The notes below the pieces were generated by a model, which did no database searches, was not told the DNA's origin, and was given only the letters and a program-made list of their open reading frames with translations. Shown in pieces: positions 26,206 through 35,833 of a DNA stretch of 64,000 bases. The DNA comes from JBEKTW01 sp963727845 (GTDB lineage: Bacteria; Bacteroidota; Ignavibacteria; UBA10030; SZUA-254): positions 558,001 through 622,000 of the forward strand of contig CAVSHI010000001.1 in NCBI GenBank assembly GCA_963727845.1. Reading direction: 5' to 3'. The first letter of the stretch is position 1, and each line of letters opens with the position of its first letter. The translations under genes and the position numbers were made by a program.

Positions 26206-29200
26206 TTATGTTGTTGGGATTCTCACGGTAACGCTCGTTCCTCCGCCGGGGAGTTTCTGGGCGTCGATGCTTCCTCCAAACGGAAGTACACGTTCTTTCA
26301 TGCCGAGGATCCCGAACGAGCCCACTTTGTGCGAAGCCTCTTCGGAAATACCCTTGCCGTTATCCCGCACATCCAGGATGATCGCGCCCGACTCTTTCTT
26401 GAGCACAATACTCACTTTGCTTGCCTGGGCGTGGCGTGCGACGTTGGTCAATGATTCCTGGAGGATCCGGAAAATGGCCGTGGAGCGATGTGAGTCTATC
26501 TCACGGCCTTCAACCTGACATGAAAAGGAGCACCTTGTGCCAGTCCTGCGCTGGAATTCTTCCGCCTGCCATTCGATGGCGGCGACGAGGCCGAGACTGT
26601 CGAGAACGGCGGGGCGCAGCTCGGTAATGGTCTTTCGCATGGACGTTATGGCCCCGTCGACAAGTGAGGACATCGCGTTGATTCTTTCGATCAGCCTTTC
26701 TTTCGACCCGGGACCCTGCTGTTCGCCCAGTTCTTCGGCGAAGAAAGAAAGGTCCATTTTTATGCCCGTTAATGCTTGTCCGAGATCGTCGTGAATTTCC
26801 CGGGCGATCCTCAGGCTCTCTTCCTCGCGTATGATCTGCAGCCGCGAGGCGAGGAGGCGCAACTGCTCGTAGGATTCCTTCAATTGTTCGTCCGCGCGTT
26901 TGCGTTCGCTGATATCCTGCGCAATGCCCAGGTAACCGATGGGTTTCCCTTCCTTGTCGCGAATCACGGACGTGTTAAGGAAAATTGGAAAATCCGTACC
27001 GTCTTTCTTCCGATTGTAGAGCTCGCCCGACCAGCTGTCGCGTCGCGTGTGTTCAAAAATCTTCTCGTGAATATCCGGGGCATTGAGCGGTGACGCGAAA
27101 AAGTCCGTGCCCTTGCCGAGAATCTCCTCTTCCTGGCATCCGTACGTCTGGAGAAAGCTCTTGTTGACGAATACGAGCCGGTTGTCGAGGCCGGTCAGCG
27201 AGATAAGCTCGGTCGTGCCTTCGAAGGCGTGAGCGAAAATGCGGAGTTGCTCTTCCGTGCGCTTCCGCTCAATAGCGAGTGCAACTTCGTTGCCGATCGA
27301 AGCCAGGAATTCGAGGTCACGCTGGGTGTACGCTTCGGGGTCTTCGTAATGTTGGACAACCAGGACACCGATGGTCTCGGTTGTCGACTTCAGAGGTACT
27401 CCCAGCCAGGAGGGCGAATTTGTTCCAACCAGTTCAACTTCTCCCTCTTTTACCAGTTGTTCGAAACGATCCTGTGTGAGGAGAAGCGGCTTGCCTGTCC
27501 GAAAAACATAGGCAGTGCAGCTCTTCCCCAGTTGTTGAGGCTCGAAGGGACGGTCGAACTTGTCGACGAAGAAGGTCGTGTCGAACATTCCGGTGGTCTT
27601 GTTGTGAAGGAGGATGAAACAATTCTCGGCGTAGACCACTTTTTTGAGCGACTGGTGAATGCGGTGAAGCAGTTTGTCGAGGTTTTCCGCCGAGCTCACT
27701 CCTTGAATGATCTCAAACATCACCTGCCGTTCCGACTCCGCTCTCCTGCGCTGGCTGATGTCGAGAACAAAGCAGAAGCCCCGATCCTTGCGCCCCTCAA
27801 GAAGGGCGGCTCCGAGGAGTATCGGCACACGGGTTCCGTCTTTGCGAAGGTATTCTGTCTCGAAGGGAAGGCAGGCTCCGGTGGCGGCCATTTCCTGAAG
27901 CGCACGTTCGTTCAGGAGAATATATTCGAGAGGCTTCACATCGTTGAGAAATTCGTTTTCGGGAAGAATAGCCTCTTCGCTGTACCCGGCAATTTTTAGG
28001 AACGCTTTGTTCGCCTCCGTAACCTTGCCGCCGATGTCCCAGAAAACGATGCCGAGCATGTCGGACTTGAAAAGATTTCTCATCCGTGCTTCGCTTTCCT
28101 TCAGGGTTTCTTCAGCGTGCCTGCGTTCGGTGATGTCGCGGAAGTTAACCACGATCGCCTGAACGTACGGGTCTGCCAGCAAGTTCATTGCCACACCCTC
28201 AACCCACTTCCACGATCCGTCTTTATGGACCACGCGGCACTTAAAAGGTACCAGGCCCTTCGGCCGGTACGACAATTCATTGAATAACACCTCGATATCC
28301 GGTCGATCGTCCGGATGCACGAGTTCGAAAACGTCATGGGCGATGAGTTCTTCGGGGGCATAGCCCAGCACTCTTCTGATCGAAGGACTTACATAAGAGC
28401 TGTTGCCGCGGGCATCAACGAGCGAGACGGTGTCCGAACTATTTTCGATGAGCGCACGGAATCGATTCTGATTTCGCAGCAGGGCCTCACTTGCCCGTTT
28501 GCGTTCAGTGATGTCGATGTATATACGGTACGCTCCTGCGGGCTGGCCGTCGATAACAACGGGAATTTCATACACGCTGACATGAACCGGCTCCCCATCT
28601 TTGCGCTTCCTCACCGTATCGGTAAAAACTGTCCCACCGGCAGGTATTTCGCGCAGCCGTTTCTCAACCTCCACCTTCAGATCGTCCGGAAGGATGAGAT
28701 CGCTGAGAGTCTTTGCCCGCGCCTCCTCAAGTGAAAACTGGAAGATATTCTGAAAACCGCGGTTGAGGTTGACTATTTTACCGCTGCTGTCCAGTTCGAC
28801 AATACCATTAGGGCTATTATCGAAAAGCTGTCGGAGGCGTTCCTTCTCCAGCGTCATTTTGTCCCCGGCCCGTTTTTGGTCGTCGATGTTTCTTCCAACG
28901 AAGACGAATCCGATGACACTTTCCCTCTCAACGATGGGCGAGATCGAGAAATTTGCATTCATCCGTCCGCCGCTCTTACAGACGATCTTCAAGTCGAGAA
29001 GGAGTTCCTCTCGGCGGCCCCGGTGGACACTCTCGCAATACTTCTCAATCGCCTCCCGCTCTTCGGCAATATCGGTAAATGTGCGCCCAATGAGATCCTG
29101 CTCGGAGTATCCCCACTGCGCAATCGTCGCGTGGTTCACGGTTTCAATCCGGAGTTGTTGATTGGTTCTGATGAACACGTCGTGCATCGCGGCCAGGGCC

Positions 29201-29472
29201 GAAGCGTGTGAATGCACAGCCTTTTCAGGTCCGGCGTTTTGACGAAACAAGGACACCGTCACGGCAAAGAGGGCGATGGCCGAGAGAAGAGAAGACCATG
29301 CGCCATCGGGGTGTGAAATGGCAAAAGTGTGAAGGGGGAAAGGATGAGCGCGAAAAATAAGTGCGGGAAGCGCGAACCCGGAAAAATATGCTCCGGGCCT
29401 CGTGCAGTCCCTAAAAAACCGGCGAATGAGTGAATTAATTTGTGCGATTCCGATACCAGAGAAGATGAACAT
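26206..29472 (-). CDS. Multi-PAS/GAF sensor histidine kinase, HisKA_3 type
   Basis: 1088 residues from the ATG at 29472. A hydrophobic N-terminal region (about 20-80) may anchor it. Then come PAS domains in series (e.g. DVFIRTNQQLRIETVNHA; FDNSPNGIVELDSSGKIVNL; SSDTVSLVDARGNSSYVSPS; DMLGIVFWDIGGKVTEANKA), a GAF domain (LDKLLHRIHQSLKKVVYAEN) and a last PAS (ELISLTGLDNRLVFVNKSFL). The kinase core has EEESLRIAREIHDDLGQAL with the phosphorylated His and DNGKGI in the ATPase domain. The frame is open to 29631, but that would overlap tolC, and a promoter at 29493-29524 supports the later start. Pairs with the regulator just downstream. Confidence 0.9.
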   Translation of the reverse strand: MFIFSGIGIAQINSLIRRFFRDCTRPGAYFSGFALPALIFRAHPFPLHTFAISHPDGAWSSLLSAIALFAVTVSLFRQNAGPEKAVHSHASALAAMHDVFIRTNQQLRIETVNHATIAQWGYSEQDLIGRTFTDIAEEREAIEKYCESVHRGRREELLLDLKIVCKSGGRMNANFSISPIVERESVIGFVFVGRNIDDQKRAGDKMTLEKERLRQLFDNSPNGIVELDSSGKIVNLNRGFQNIFQFSLEEARAKTLSDLILPDDLKVEVEKRLREIPAGGTVFTDTVRKRKDGEPVHVSVYEIPVVIDGQPAGAYRIYIDITERKRASEALLRNQNRFRALIENSSDTVSLVDARGNSSYVSPSIRRVLGYAPEELIAHDVFELVHPDDRPDIEVLFNELSYRPKGLVPFKCRVVHKDGSWKWVEGVAMNLLADPYVQAIVVNFRDITERRHAEETLKESEARMRNLFKSDMLGIVFWDIGGKVTEANKAFLKIAGYSEEAILPENEFLNDVKPLEYILLNERALQEMAATGACLPFETEYLRKDGTRVPILLGAALLEGRKDRGFCFVLDISQRRRAESERQVMFEIIQGVSSAENLDKLLHRIHQSLKKVVYAENCFILLHNKTTGMFDTTFFVDKFDRPFEPQQLGKSCTAYVFRTGKPLLLTQDRFEQLVKEGEVELVGTNSPSWLGVPLKSTTETIGVLVVQHYEDPEAYTQRDLEFLASIGNEVALAIERKRTEEQLRIFAHAFEGTTELISLTGLDNRLVFVNKSFLQTYGCQEEEILGKGTDFFASPLNAPDIHEKIFEHTRRDSWSGELYNRKKDGTDFPIFLNTSVIRDKEGKPIGYLGIAQDISERKRADEQLKESYEQLRLLASRLQIIREEESLRIAREIHDDLGQALTGIKMDLSFFAEELGEQQGPGSKERLIERINAMSSLVDGAITSMRKTITELRPAVLDSLGLVAAIEWQAEEFQRRTGTRCSFSCQVEGREIDSHRSTAIFRILQESLTNVARHAQASKVSIVLKKESGAIILDVRDNGKGISEEASHKVGSFGILGMKERVLPFGGSIDAQKLPGGGTSVTVRIPTT

Positions 29473-29492
29473 CCTGCCAAATCCCTGCTTTA

Positions 29493-29524
29493 CAAAATAT
29501 AAACATCCACTTTGGCAAACGCAA
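29493..29524 (-). promoter_or_regulatory. Bacteroidota-type promoter for the sensor kinase operon
   Basis: On the minus strand TTG (29524-29522), then a 20-base spacer and TATATTTTG (29501-29493). It predicts a transcript beginning about 15 bases before the ATG at 29472, which decides the start of the kinase gene. Confidence 0.55.
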
Positions 29525-29587
29525 GTATGACTGTTTTCGCGGAAATCTCGCCGCTGGAGGGGTTGTGGGGCTTTTTGGAACACACCA

Positions 29588-30898
29588 TCACTCACCCGGG
29601 AGATATGCCCCAATCGCCCTTTCCATAGCATACCCGCTGAGAACTTGCTGGTACAACGCTTCGAGGTTCAGGAGCTCTGCCTGTGCGAGAGCCGTTTCGG
29701 CGTCGATCAGGTCGAGGTTCGTTATGACGCCGCTTTCATAGCGGACGGTGGCAATCGAGAGCGCCTCCTTGGCCTCGTCCACCTGCACCGCAGAGGTCTT
29801 GAGCTTCTCGGTACTCGTCTTCACGTCGGATGCAGCCTGCTGCACCTCGGTAAAGATGGAACGTTCCAGATCGCGTGTGTGCGCCTCCGATGCACGAAGA
29901 TTCGCCCGGGCTTCCTGCTCCTCGCTCCGCGTTAGATATCCATTGAAAATAGGGACTGATGCTTCAACGGCCGCGACCCAGTTTCCACGGAGAACGTCGA
30001 GGTTGGGGAAGTACCCGTTTTTCAAGCCGTAGGTAAGATCGACCTTCAGTGCGGGCATATCGTGCAACGATGCGACATGTTGCTGCAACTCCGCGCTTCT
30101 CTCTGCTTCATGCGCTTGCACGAGCTCCACGCGTTGTTTTTGTGCGATGGCGGTAAGCGAGTCGGTGTTTATGCCGACGGAAACAGGAATGAAATCCCCC
30201 CGCAACCGGATGTCTGCAACTACGGGAAGGCTCAGCAGCCGGCGCATGGTGGCCTCTTGTTTTTGCATTCCGTTTTGCAAGTCGAATTTCTTATTCTGTG
30301 CGGCAGCGATGCGTACCTGCGTCGTCAGCACATCGAAATCGGTAGCCGTTTCCGCACGGACCTTTTTTTGCGCCATCAGAAGGTGCTGGTTCAAGACGTC
30401 AATCTGGCGATCCTGAACCTGGATGCTCTGCCGGAGAAACAGAATTGAGTAAAACGTTTGAACGGTAAAATATGCGAGGTTGGTTTTGATGACGTCAACC
30501 GCCGTGGTCGCGGATTGAACGTTCGCGAGACTCACATCGAGTGCTGCAGAGGTTTTCCCGAAGTCGTACACCGTTTGCCGCACCGATACGTGTTCATCAT
30601 AATTGTTTTCAGGGAACAGCTGGAAAAGACCGAGACCGGGGAATCCCATTTCCGAGATTGGGTCGAGCCTCACATAACCCAGCTCCGCCTCGCTGACCGG
30701 GTAGTAGCCGCTGCGGCTTTGCTCGACGCGCGCAAGAGAGGCCTGGAGCGCTTCCGACGACTGCTCGACCAACGGATGTCGCGCGATTACCTGCCGGACC
30801 GCTTGTTCAACCGTCAGGGAATCGGAAGTTTGTGATTGTACGGGCCGGACTGTCAGGATGAGAAGGAGCGCCGGCGTGAGATACATTGATCTTTTCAT
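29588..30898 (-). CDS. TolC-family outer-membrane efflux protein
   Basis: 436 residues. Signal peptide at 1-22 (LTPALLLILTVRPVQSQ), then two OEP repeats of paired long helices and short beta strands (SLTVEQAVRQVIARHPLVEQ; TAVDVIKTNLAYFTVQTFYS; YESGVITNLDLIDAETALAQ). It forms the outer-membrane duct of the tripartite pump encoded upstream. Last gene of the tetR-emrA-emrB-tolC operon, 33 bases after emrB. Confidence 0.92.
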   Translation of the reverse strand: MKRSMYLTPALLLILTVRPVQSQTSDSLTVEQAVRQVIARHPLVEQSSEALQASLARVEQSRSGYYPVSEAELGYVRLDPISEMGFPGLGLFQLFPENNYDEHVSVRQTVYDFGKTSAALDVSLANVQSATTAVDVIKTNLAYFTVQTFYSILFLRQSIQVQDRQIDVLNQHLLMAQKKVRAETATDFDVLTTQVRIAAAQNKKFDLQNGMQKQEATMRRLLSLPVVADIRLRGDFIPVSVGINTDSLTAIAQKQRVELVQAHEAERSAELQQHVASLHDMPALKVDLTYGLKNGYFPNLDVLRGNWVAAVEASVPIFNGYLTRSEEQEARANLRASEAHTRDLERSIFTEVQQAASDVKTSTEKLKTSAVQVDEAKEALSIATVRYESGVITNLDLIDAETALAQAELLNLEALYQQVLSGYAMERAIGAYLPGE

Positions 30899-30931
30899 AA
30901 CTGTATTTAACCTCTGCTGAATACCGTATAT

Positions 30932-32551
30932 CTATTCTATCGCGGCCATTTCGGTTTTCTGTTTCCGCGTTCGTGTCCTCAGAAAAAATATCGGAACGAC
31001 CCCGATGATTGTGATGATGGCCGCTATCAGGAAATCGTCGTTGATCGCATCCACAAATGCCTGTGCCACAATGTGAGAACCAAGCATCGACTGTACCCGC
31101 AGCGACGCCTCCGTGATCGAGCCTCCGACAGTCTGCAGGACAAATCGCTGCAGCATGGAAGACGTGTGCCGGAACGCGGGTGAGTACGAATTTACCATCT
31201 GGCCGTACGATGTCGTGTGAAATATTGTCCGCTGCGTGAGCAGTGTGCCAAGAATCGCCACCCCAAAGCTTCCGCCAACCTGCCGGATGACGTTGAACAA
31301 CCCGGACGCCTGCGCCATTTTATTCTTCGGGATTTCCGAAAGCGCGATTGTGCTCAGCGGCGCAAAAACCAGACCCATCCCGAAGCCGCGGATATACAGG
31401 GGCAGCATGATCTGAGCGTGCTCGCTGAAAAGCGAAAGGGAGCTGTTAAGATACAGACTGAGCGCAAGGAGGCTGATTCCGATGACGGCCGGTATTTTCG
31501 GGCTGACCTTGTCGGAGAGTATCCCCGCGATCGGTGCCAGCATGCCCTGTATGATTCCAACAGGAAGAAAAACCGACCCGGCCTGAAAGGCGGTATAACC
31601 GAGGGAGTTCTGGAGATAGAGCGGCAGCAGAAACGTGCTTCCGAACATCCCAAGTCCAAAAATAAAGAGAATAGCATTGGAGACCGCGAAATTGAAACTC
31701 TTGAAAAGTTTCAGCTCTATCAAAGGGTGTCTGACCGTGAATTCCGTGATCAGGAAAACGAGCAGACCGAGGCCGGAGACCGCGAAGCAGGTGAGAATGA
31801 ACGGCGACGACCATCCTCCGGCATTCCATGCCGCGTTGGCATCGGAAAGAGCGAGGAGGAGGGATGTAAGGAATGCAGCCAGGGAGAGGAAACCCACAAG
31901 GTCGAATGACCGGACGTGCTCGGTTTTGTATTCCCGCTGGATGATGAGTGTTGCGAACATGCCCACGATTCCGACCGGCACGTTGACGTCGAAGATCGCC
32001 TGCCAGTCGAAATTGTCGATCAGGTATCCGCCAATGAGCGGACCAAGGGAAACCGAGGCGGCCGCCGCTATCGTCCAGAATCCCAGGGCTATTCCGCGCT
32101 GGTGGGGTGGGAACTCTCTCGTGACGATTGCCATTCCAACCGGCATCATAAAACCCGCTCCCGCACCCTGAATGATCCGGAAGACGATGAGTGCATTCTC
32201 ATCCCACGAGAGCCCGCAAAGGAATGAACCGATGGTGAACAGCATCAGTGCGAAGAAATATGTCCGCTTGTACCCGAAATGATCCGCGACCCAGCCGGAG
32301 GTGGGAAGCATGACGGCAAACACAAGCAGGTAAGCCGTCAACACCCATTCGACTTTGTCGACACTGACCCCGAAGGCTGCCATGAGCTTCGGCAGACCGA
32401 CATTGACGATTGTCGCGTCCAGCACCGCCATGAACGTCCCGATCATGACGTTGGCAAGCACCCACCATTTGTACGACGCGTGCTCGTGGTGGAGCGACTC
32501 GTACCGGCCGATGAGCTGCGAGCGGATAAAGTGATGCGGCGATCGCGCCAT
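30932..32551 (-). CDS. emrB: EmrB-like MFS drug efflux transporter (DHA2, 14 TM)
   Basis: 539 residues with 14 predicted helices. DHA2 signatures are present: MAVLDATIVNVGLPKLMAAF near helix 1, GWVADHFGYKRTYFFALMLF after helix 2, GAGAGFMMPVGMAIVTREFP after helix 4 (motif C neighbourhood). It exports hydrophobic drugs or similar compounds by proton antiport. Encoded three bases after the membrane-fusion gene. Substrate range cannot be read from sequence. Confidence 0.92.
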   Translation of the reverse strand: MARSPHHFIRSQLIGRYESLHHEHASYKWWVLANVMIGTFMAVLDATIVNVGLPKLMAAFGVSVDKVEWVLTAYLLVFAVMLPTSGWVADHFGYKRTYFFALMLFTIGSFLCGLSWDENALIVFRIIQGAGAGFMMPVGMAIVTREFPPHQRGIALGFWTIAAAASVSLGPLIGGYLIDNFDWQAIFDVNVPVGIVGMFATLIIQREYKTEHVRSFDLVGFLSLAAFLTSLLLALSDANAAWNAGGWSSPFILTCFAVSGLGLLVFLITEFTVRHPLIELKLFKSFNFAVSNAILFIFGLGMFGSTFLLPLYLQNSLGYTAFQAGSVFLPVGIIQGMLAPIAGILSDKVSPKIPAVIGISLLALSLYLNSSLSLFSEHAQIMLPLYIRGFGMGLVFAPLSTIALSEIPKNKMAQASGLFNVIRQVGGSFGVAILGTLLTQRTIFHTTSYGQMVNSYSPAFRHTSSMLQRFVLQTVGGSITEASLRVQSMLGSHIVAQAFVDAINDDFLIAAIITIIGVVPIFFLRTRTRKQKTEMAAIE

Positions 32552-32554
32552 GTC

Positions 32555-33550
32555 TTATTTCACCTTGACCTTGACTTCCACCGACATTCCCGGAAGGAGC
32601 GGCATTGACGCCAGTGAGTCGGGAGCGGGATCCATGGAGATTTTTATGGGGACCCGCTGCGTCACCTTCGTGAAGTTCCCCGAAGCGTTATTGGGTGGAA
32701 TGAGCGAGAATTGTGAGGCGGTGTTCGACCCGAGCTGGATGACTTTCCCGTGGAATCGATACTCCGAATAGGAATCGACGGAGATTTCGACGGGGTCGCC
32801 GAGGTGGATCGAGGAGAGCTTGGTTTCTTCAAAGTTGGCCGTTATCCAGACAGTGTCGAGGTTGTAGATGCTGAAAATCGGCTGGGCAGGTTGCACAACA
32901 TCGCCGGCAAGCGCCCATCGTTTGGATACGACGCCGCCCATGGGCGAAACGATAATTGTGTTCTGAAGGTTCGTTTGCGCTACTCCGAGCTGTGCCTTCG
33001 CCGAGCCAACCTGCGCGACCGCGATGGACAGCTGGGCTCCGGCAACATCCCGGGCCTTCTGCGCATGGTCGAATTGCTCCTTCGGGATGACAGTGTCTTT
33101 GTATTGCTTTTCCGCCCGCTGATAATCTTCATCGGCCTTTGCCAGGTTAACTTTCGCGAGCTCGACGTTTTGTTCCGCGGAAACGAGCGCGGCTTTCGCC
33201 AGTTGTTCCTGTGCCCGCACATCGGAGTCGTCCAATCGAACGAGCAGCTGTCCGGCTTTAACCGTGTCGCCTTCATCGACCGTTAATAGTATGATACGGC
33301 CGAGCATTTTCGAGCTGATCGCGACGCGGTCGGCGTCGATGTACGCGTCGTCAGTGGAATTGTAGGCTCGGAAATTCGTGTACCAGTACCAGACCGCCCA
33401 GGCTGTGACGATGACGAGCAGGAAAAACGGGATGAGAACCCGTTTCTTGCGGTACAGCGGAACCGTTTCCACATCTTCGCTGTCGTTGTCTTCGACGGGC
33501 CGTTCGGGCAGTGGGGGCGAAATTGTTGTGTTTCCGTTATCTGTTTTCAT
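32555..33550 (-). CDS. emrA: EmrA/HlyD-family membrane fusion protein
   Basis: 331 residues. One N-terminal membrane helix (LIPFFLLVIVTAWAVWYWYT), a lipoyl-like half (AISSKMLGRIILLTVDEGDT), a coiled-coil hairpin at about 110-200 (AAKAALVSAEQNVEL-type heptads) and the second lipoyl half plus beta-barrel (ISPMGGVVSKRWALAGDVVQ in the family pattern). It links the MFS pump to TolC. Its start overlaps the tetR stop by 14 bases. Confidence 0.92.
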   Translation of the reverse strand: MKTDNGNTTISPPLPERPVEDNDSEDVETVPLYRKKRVLIPFFLLVIVTAWAVWYWYTNFRAYNSTDDAYIDADRVAISSKMLGRIILLTVDEGDTVKAGQLLVRLDDSDVRAQEQLAKAALVSAEQNVELAKVNLAKADEDYQRAEKQYKDTVIPKEQFDHAQKARDVAGAQLSIAVAQVGSAKAQLGVAQTNLQNTIIVSPMGGVVSKRWALAGDVVQPAQPIFSIYNLDTVWITANFEETKLSSIHLGDPVEISVDSYSEYRFHGKVIQLGSNTASQFSLIPPNNASGNFTKVTQRVPIKISMDPAPDSLASMPLLPGMSVEVKVKVK

Positions 33551-34211
33551 GTTTAGCGCTTTTCTCCTTCTTTATGATCCTGATGCCGCATAGGAAGACT
33601 TCGGCAAAAAGCTTTACTTCGCAATCCAGCTGAGAATTTGTCCTCTCCTCGGTGTGCATGTTGTTTGCATCTCTTATCGTTCTGAGGTAGAGCCCCTGCA
33701 ATGCGTGAAGCAGGAGGTTCGCCATGCGGCGTGAGTCGCAAGGTGTGAACTCACCCGACGTTTGGCCTTCCTGGAAGACCTGCTGCAAGAAAACAAGCTC
33801 CTGTTGTTCAAAATTCCTGAATAGCTCGTGCAGCGCGGATCTGATTCTCGCCCAGGATTGATGGTCGAGCCGGCTCATATTCAGCAGGTTCCTAAAAAAC
33901 TGCCGCCGCTTTTCAATATAGCGGCGTATCAAGCCGGCGTACGAACCCTCCGACTCGGAAAGGTCGCTGATTTCATGCGCAAACTTCTTCTGCTCTTCCC
34001 GGATGACGGCGCCAAAGAGATTCTCCTTCGTCGGAAAGTAGTAATAAATGGACCCCTTGACAACGCCTACATCCTCCGCGACTTCTTCCATCGTCACCTT
34101 TAAGAAACCATAACGTTCTATGCGCCTGCGGGCCGCTTCGAGAATCATCTTCTCTTTTTCCCCGTAGGGGTGTGCCTGCGCGAGGCTCAACGATTTGACT
34201 TTCAGCGTCAT
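33537..34211 (-). CDS. TetR-family transcriptional regulator of the efflux operon
   Basis: 224 residues. N-terminal helix-turn-helix at about 20-65 (RIERYGFLKVTMEEVAEDVG, GSIYYYFPTKENLFGAVI), then an all-helical ligand-binding part. First gene of the tetR-emrA-emrB-tolC operon, so it probably represses itself and the pump until a ligand binds. There is no clear ribosome site; TTGACTAA lies directly before the ATG. Three 16-base direct repeats sit 48-95 bases upstream and may be its operator. Confidence 0.9.
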   Translation of the reverse strand: MTLKVKSLSLAQAHPYGEKEKMILEAARRRIERYGFLKVTMEEVAEDVGVVKGSIYYYFPTKENLFGAVIREEQKKFAHEISDLSESEGSYAGLIRRYIEKRRQFFRNLLNMSRLDHQSWARIRSALHELFRNFEQQELVFLQQVFQEGQTSGEFTPCDSRRMANLLLHALQGLYLRTIRDANNMHTEERTNSQLDCEVKLFAEVFLCGIRIIKKEKSAKHENR

Positions 34212-34258
34212 TTAGTCAAATTTAAGAATAAAACCGTTGAGATGCAAATACGGACGGT

Positions 34259-34306
34259 GTATCATGCTAAAAATGTATCATGCTAAAAATGTTTCATGTC
34301 GAAAAT
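34259..34306. repeat. Three tandem 16-bp repeats upstream of tetR
   Basis: GTATCATGCTAAAAAT occurs twice in tandem (34259-34274, 34275-34290), followed by a degenerate third copy GTTTCATGTCGAAAAT (34291-34306). They lie just upstream of a TATTTG -7-like element for the tetR operon, so a regulatory role is plausible. Confidence 0.65.
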
Positions 34307-34333
34307 TATCGGAAACGATCCGGGTAGATCAAA

Positions 34334-34430
34334 CCCTCACCCTCGGTCCCATTCCCAATGGGAGAGGGCAACGGGATCATGACGAGCCAGAACATCCTCT
34401 CCTTTGAGGAGAGAGGATTACAGGTGAGGT
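34334..34430. repeat. Interspersed repeat R1, diverged copy 3
   Basis: Begins CCCTCACCCTCGGTCCC, hairpin ATTCCCAATGGGAGAGGG, then ATCATGACGAGCC, corresponding to the R1 tail. A second hairpin CCTCTCCTTTGAGGAGAGAGG follows. Weaker match than the other copies. Confidence 0.5.
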
Positions 34431-34445
34431 CTCGAAAACATGCAC

Positions 34446-35291
34446 TCAAACCATCTTCGAAAAAAGCAGCACGAGGAGTACCGCGCCCAGGAAAACCCGG
34501 TAGGCCACAAACACATAGGTCGAGTGGGTCTTGAGATAGCGGAGGAGGAATGCAATGGTCGCATAGCCGACCAACCCCGAGATGATCGTAGAAACGATCA
34601 GCGGGGCGATACCGAGGTTGGAGAGATAATGACGCGCCTCGTAGAGTTCAAAAAATCCGCTGGCGATGACTGCGGGGATACTCAAGAGAAACGAAAACCT
34701 CGCAGCCGTTTCACGGGTTAGGCCGAGAAAGAGCCCGGCGGTGATTGTCGTCCCGGAACGGGATGAGCCGGGAATGAGCGCGCACGCCTGCGCCGCTCCG
34801 ATAACCAGCGCATCCCGCCAGGTGGTCCGTTCCTCGGTGCGGTCACGTTTGCCGGCCTTTTCCGCCCACAGCAAAAAGAGTGCGACGACGATTTGAGCTG
34901 CCGCTATCGTGCTGATTTCCTTCGTGAACGTGCCTTCGATGATGTGCTTGAACGCGAGTCCGATAACCGCAACCGGCAGTGTCCCGATGATAATTCTCCC
35001 CGCGAGGAGCGACTGACGGCTCCATACGATCTTTCCCGATTGTTGACGATCGCCCAGATCGCGAAAGATACTCCTTACCATCCCGATGAGATCGCGGGAG
35101 AAATACACAATGACCGCCGCGACCGTTCCTAACTGGATGATCGCGATGAAAGCTGTCCAATCTTCCGGACGGGCCGGGTCGATCAAACCGAAGAGCTTTC
35201 CTGCAAGCGTCAAATGTGCGGTACTGCTAATCGGGAGAAATTCCGTCAATCCCTGGATGATTCCTAAGAGAATAGCGTAAAGAATATTCAT
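34446..35291 (-). CDS. uppP: Undecaprenyl-diphosphatase UppP (BacA)
   Basis: 281-residue inner-membrane enzyme that dephosphorylates undecaprenyl diphosphate, recycling the lipid carrier for peptidoglycan and other polymers. Signature regions are complete: GLTEFLPISSTAHL near residues 14-27 and PGSSRSGTTI near 165-174 (catalytic Glu, Ser and Arg). About eight helices. The ATG has GGAG eight bases upstream, and this ribosome site lies within a perfect 16-bp palindrome (35301-35316). Confidence 0.96.
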   Translation of the reverse strand: MNILYAILLGIIQGLTEFLPISSTAHLTLAGKLFGLIDPARPEDWTAFIAIIQLGTVAAVIVYFSRDLIGMVRSIFRDLGDRQQSGKIVWSRQSLLAGRIIIGTLPVAVIGLAFKHIIEGTFTKEISTIAAAQIVVALFLLWAEKAGKRDRTEERTTWRDALVIGAAQACALIPGSSRSGTTITAGLFLGLTRETAARFSFLLSIPAVIASGFFELYEARHYLSNLGIAPLIVSTIISGLVGYATIAFLLRYLKTHSTYVFVAYRVFLGAVLLVLLFSKMV

Positions 35292-35300
35292 TGTGCATAC

Positions 35301-35316
35301 TCCAAACTAGTTTGGA
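35301..35316. promoter_or_regulatory. Perfect palindrome overlapping the uppP ribosome-binding site
   Basis: TCCAAACTAGTTTGGA is a perfect 16-bp palindrome ending 10 bases before the uppP ATG. As RNA, it would pair the GGA of the ribosome site with UCC; as DNA it could be an operator. Confidence 0.5.
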
Positions 35317-35379
35317 ACATCTGAACTATGAAAATGTTGTCTGTCGATGATACTTGTTTTGACACTTGGGGGGAATCAA

Positions 35380-35575
35380 ACTAAACACCAAGTCCGAAAT
35401 CCTATTCCGAACCTTGAAACATGTCATCTGAAACCTACCGCCATTAACCTACCACCTACTTCCTTGATTAGATCCTAAACAAGCCCCAATCCCAAACCTG
35501 AAACCTGAAACCTCAAACCTTCACAATCAACTCCAACACCCACGTCCTACCACTTCAAACCCTACAGGATAACAG
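35380..35575. repeat. R3 low-complexity intergenic stretch, copy 2
   Basis: Degenerate units such as CCAAGTCCGAAATCC, GAAACCTGAAACCTCAAACC and CCAATCCCAAACC. Same texture as 9535-9645 and 42940-43220. Non-coding; 35317-35833 otherwise holds only the upstream region of the next gene. Confidence 0.6.
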
Positions 35576-35833
35576 TCCTTGTTGCAATTTACGAGCTTGA
35601 ATGTCAGGAATAAATTGCTGAATATCAAATACATACTCGTTGCGCAACGATGATCAAGCAGTGCGGTGGATCGGGTTGTCGGCGGTGACCTTGCCGCCGC
35701 AAGCATTTCATTCACCAATTCCATATCTTGTTCTGCAAAGAGTTCTGACGGTCTGTCGATGTTGAGGGACGAGATATGTCCATGCAATCTTCCCGAGCCG
35801 GCGGTCGTCAATCTTGGAATGACCTTTTACCCA

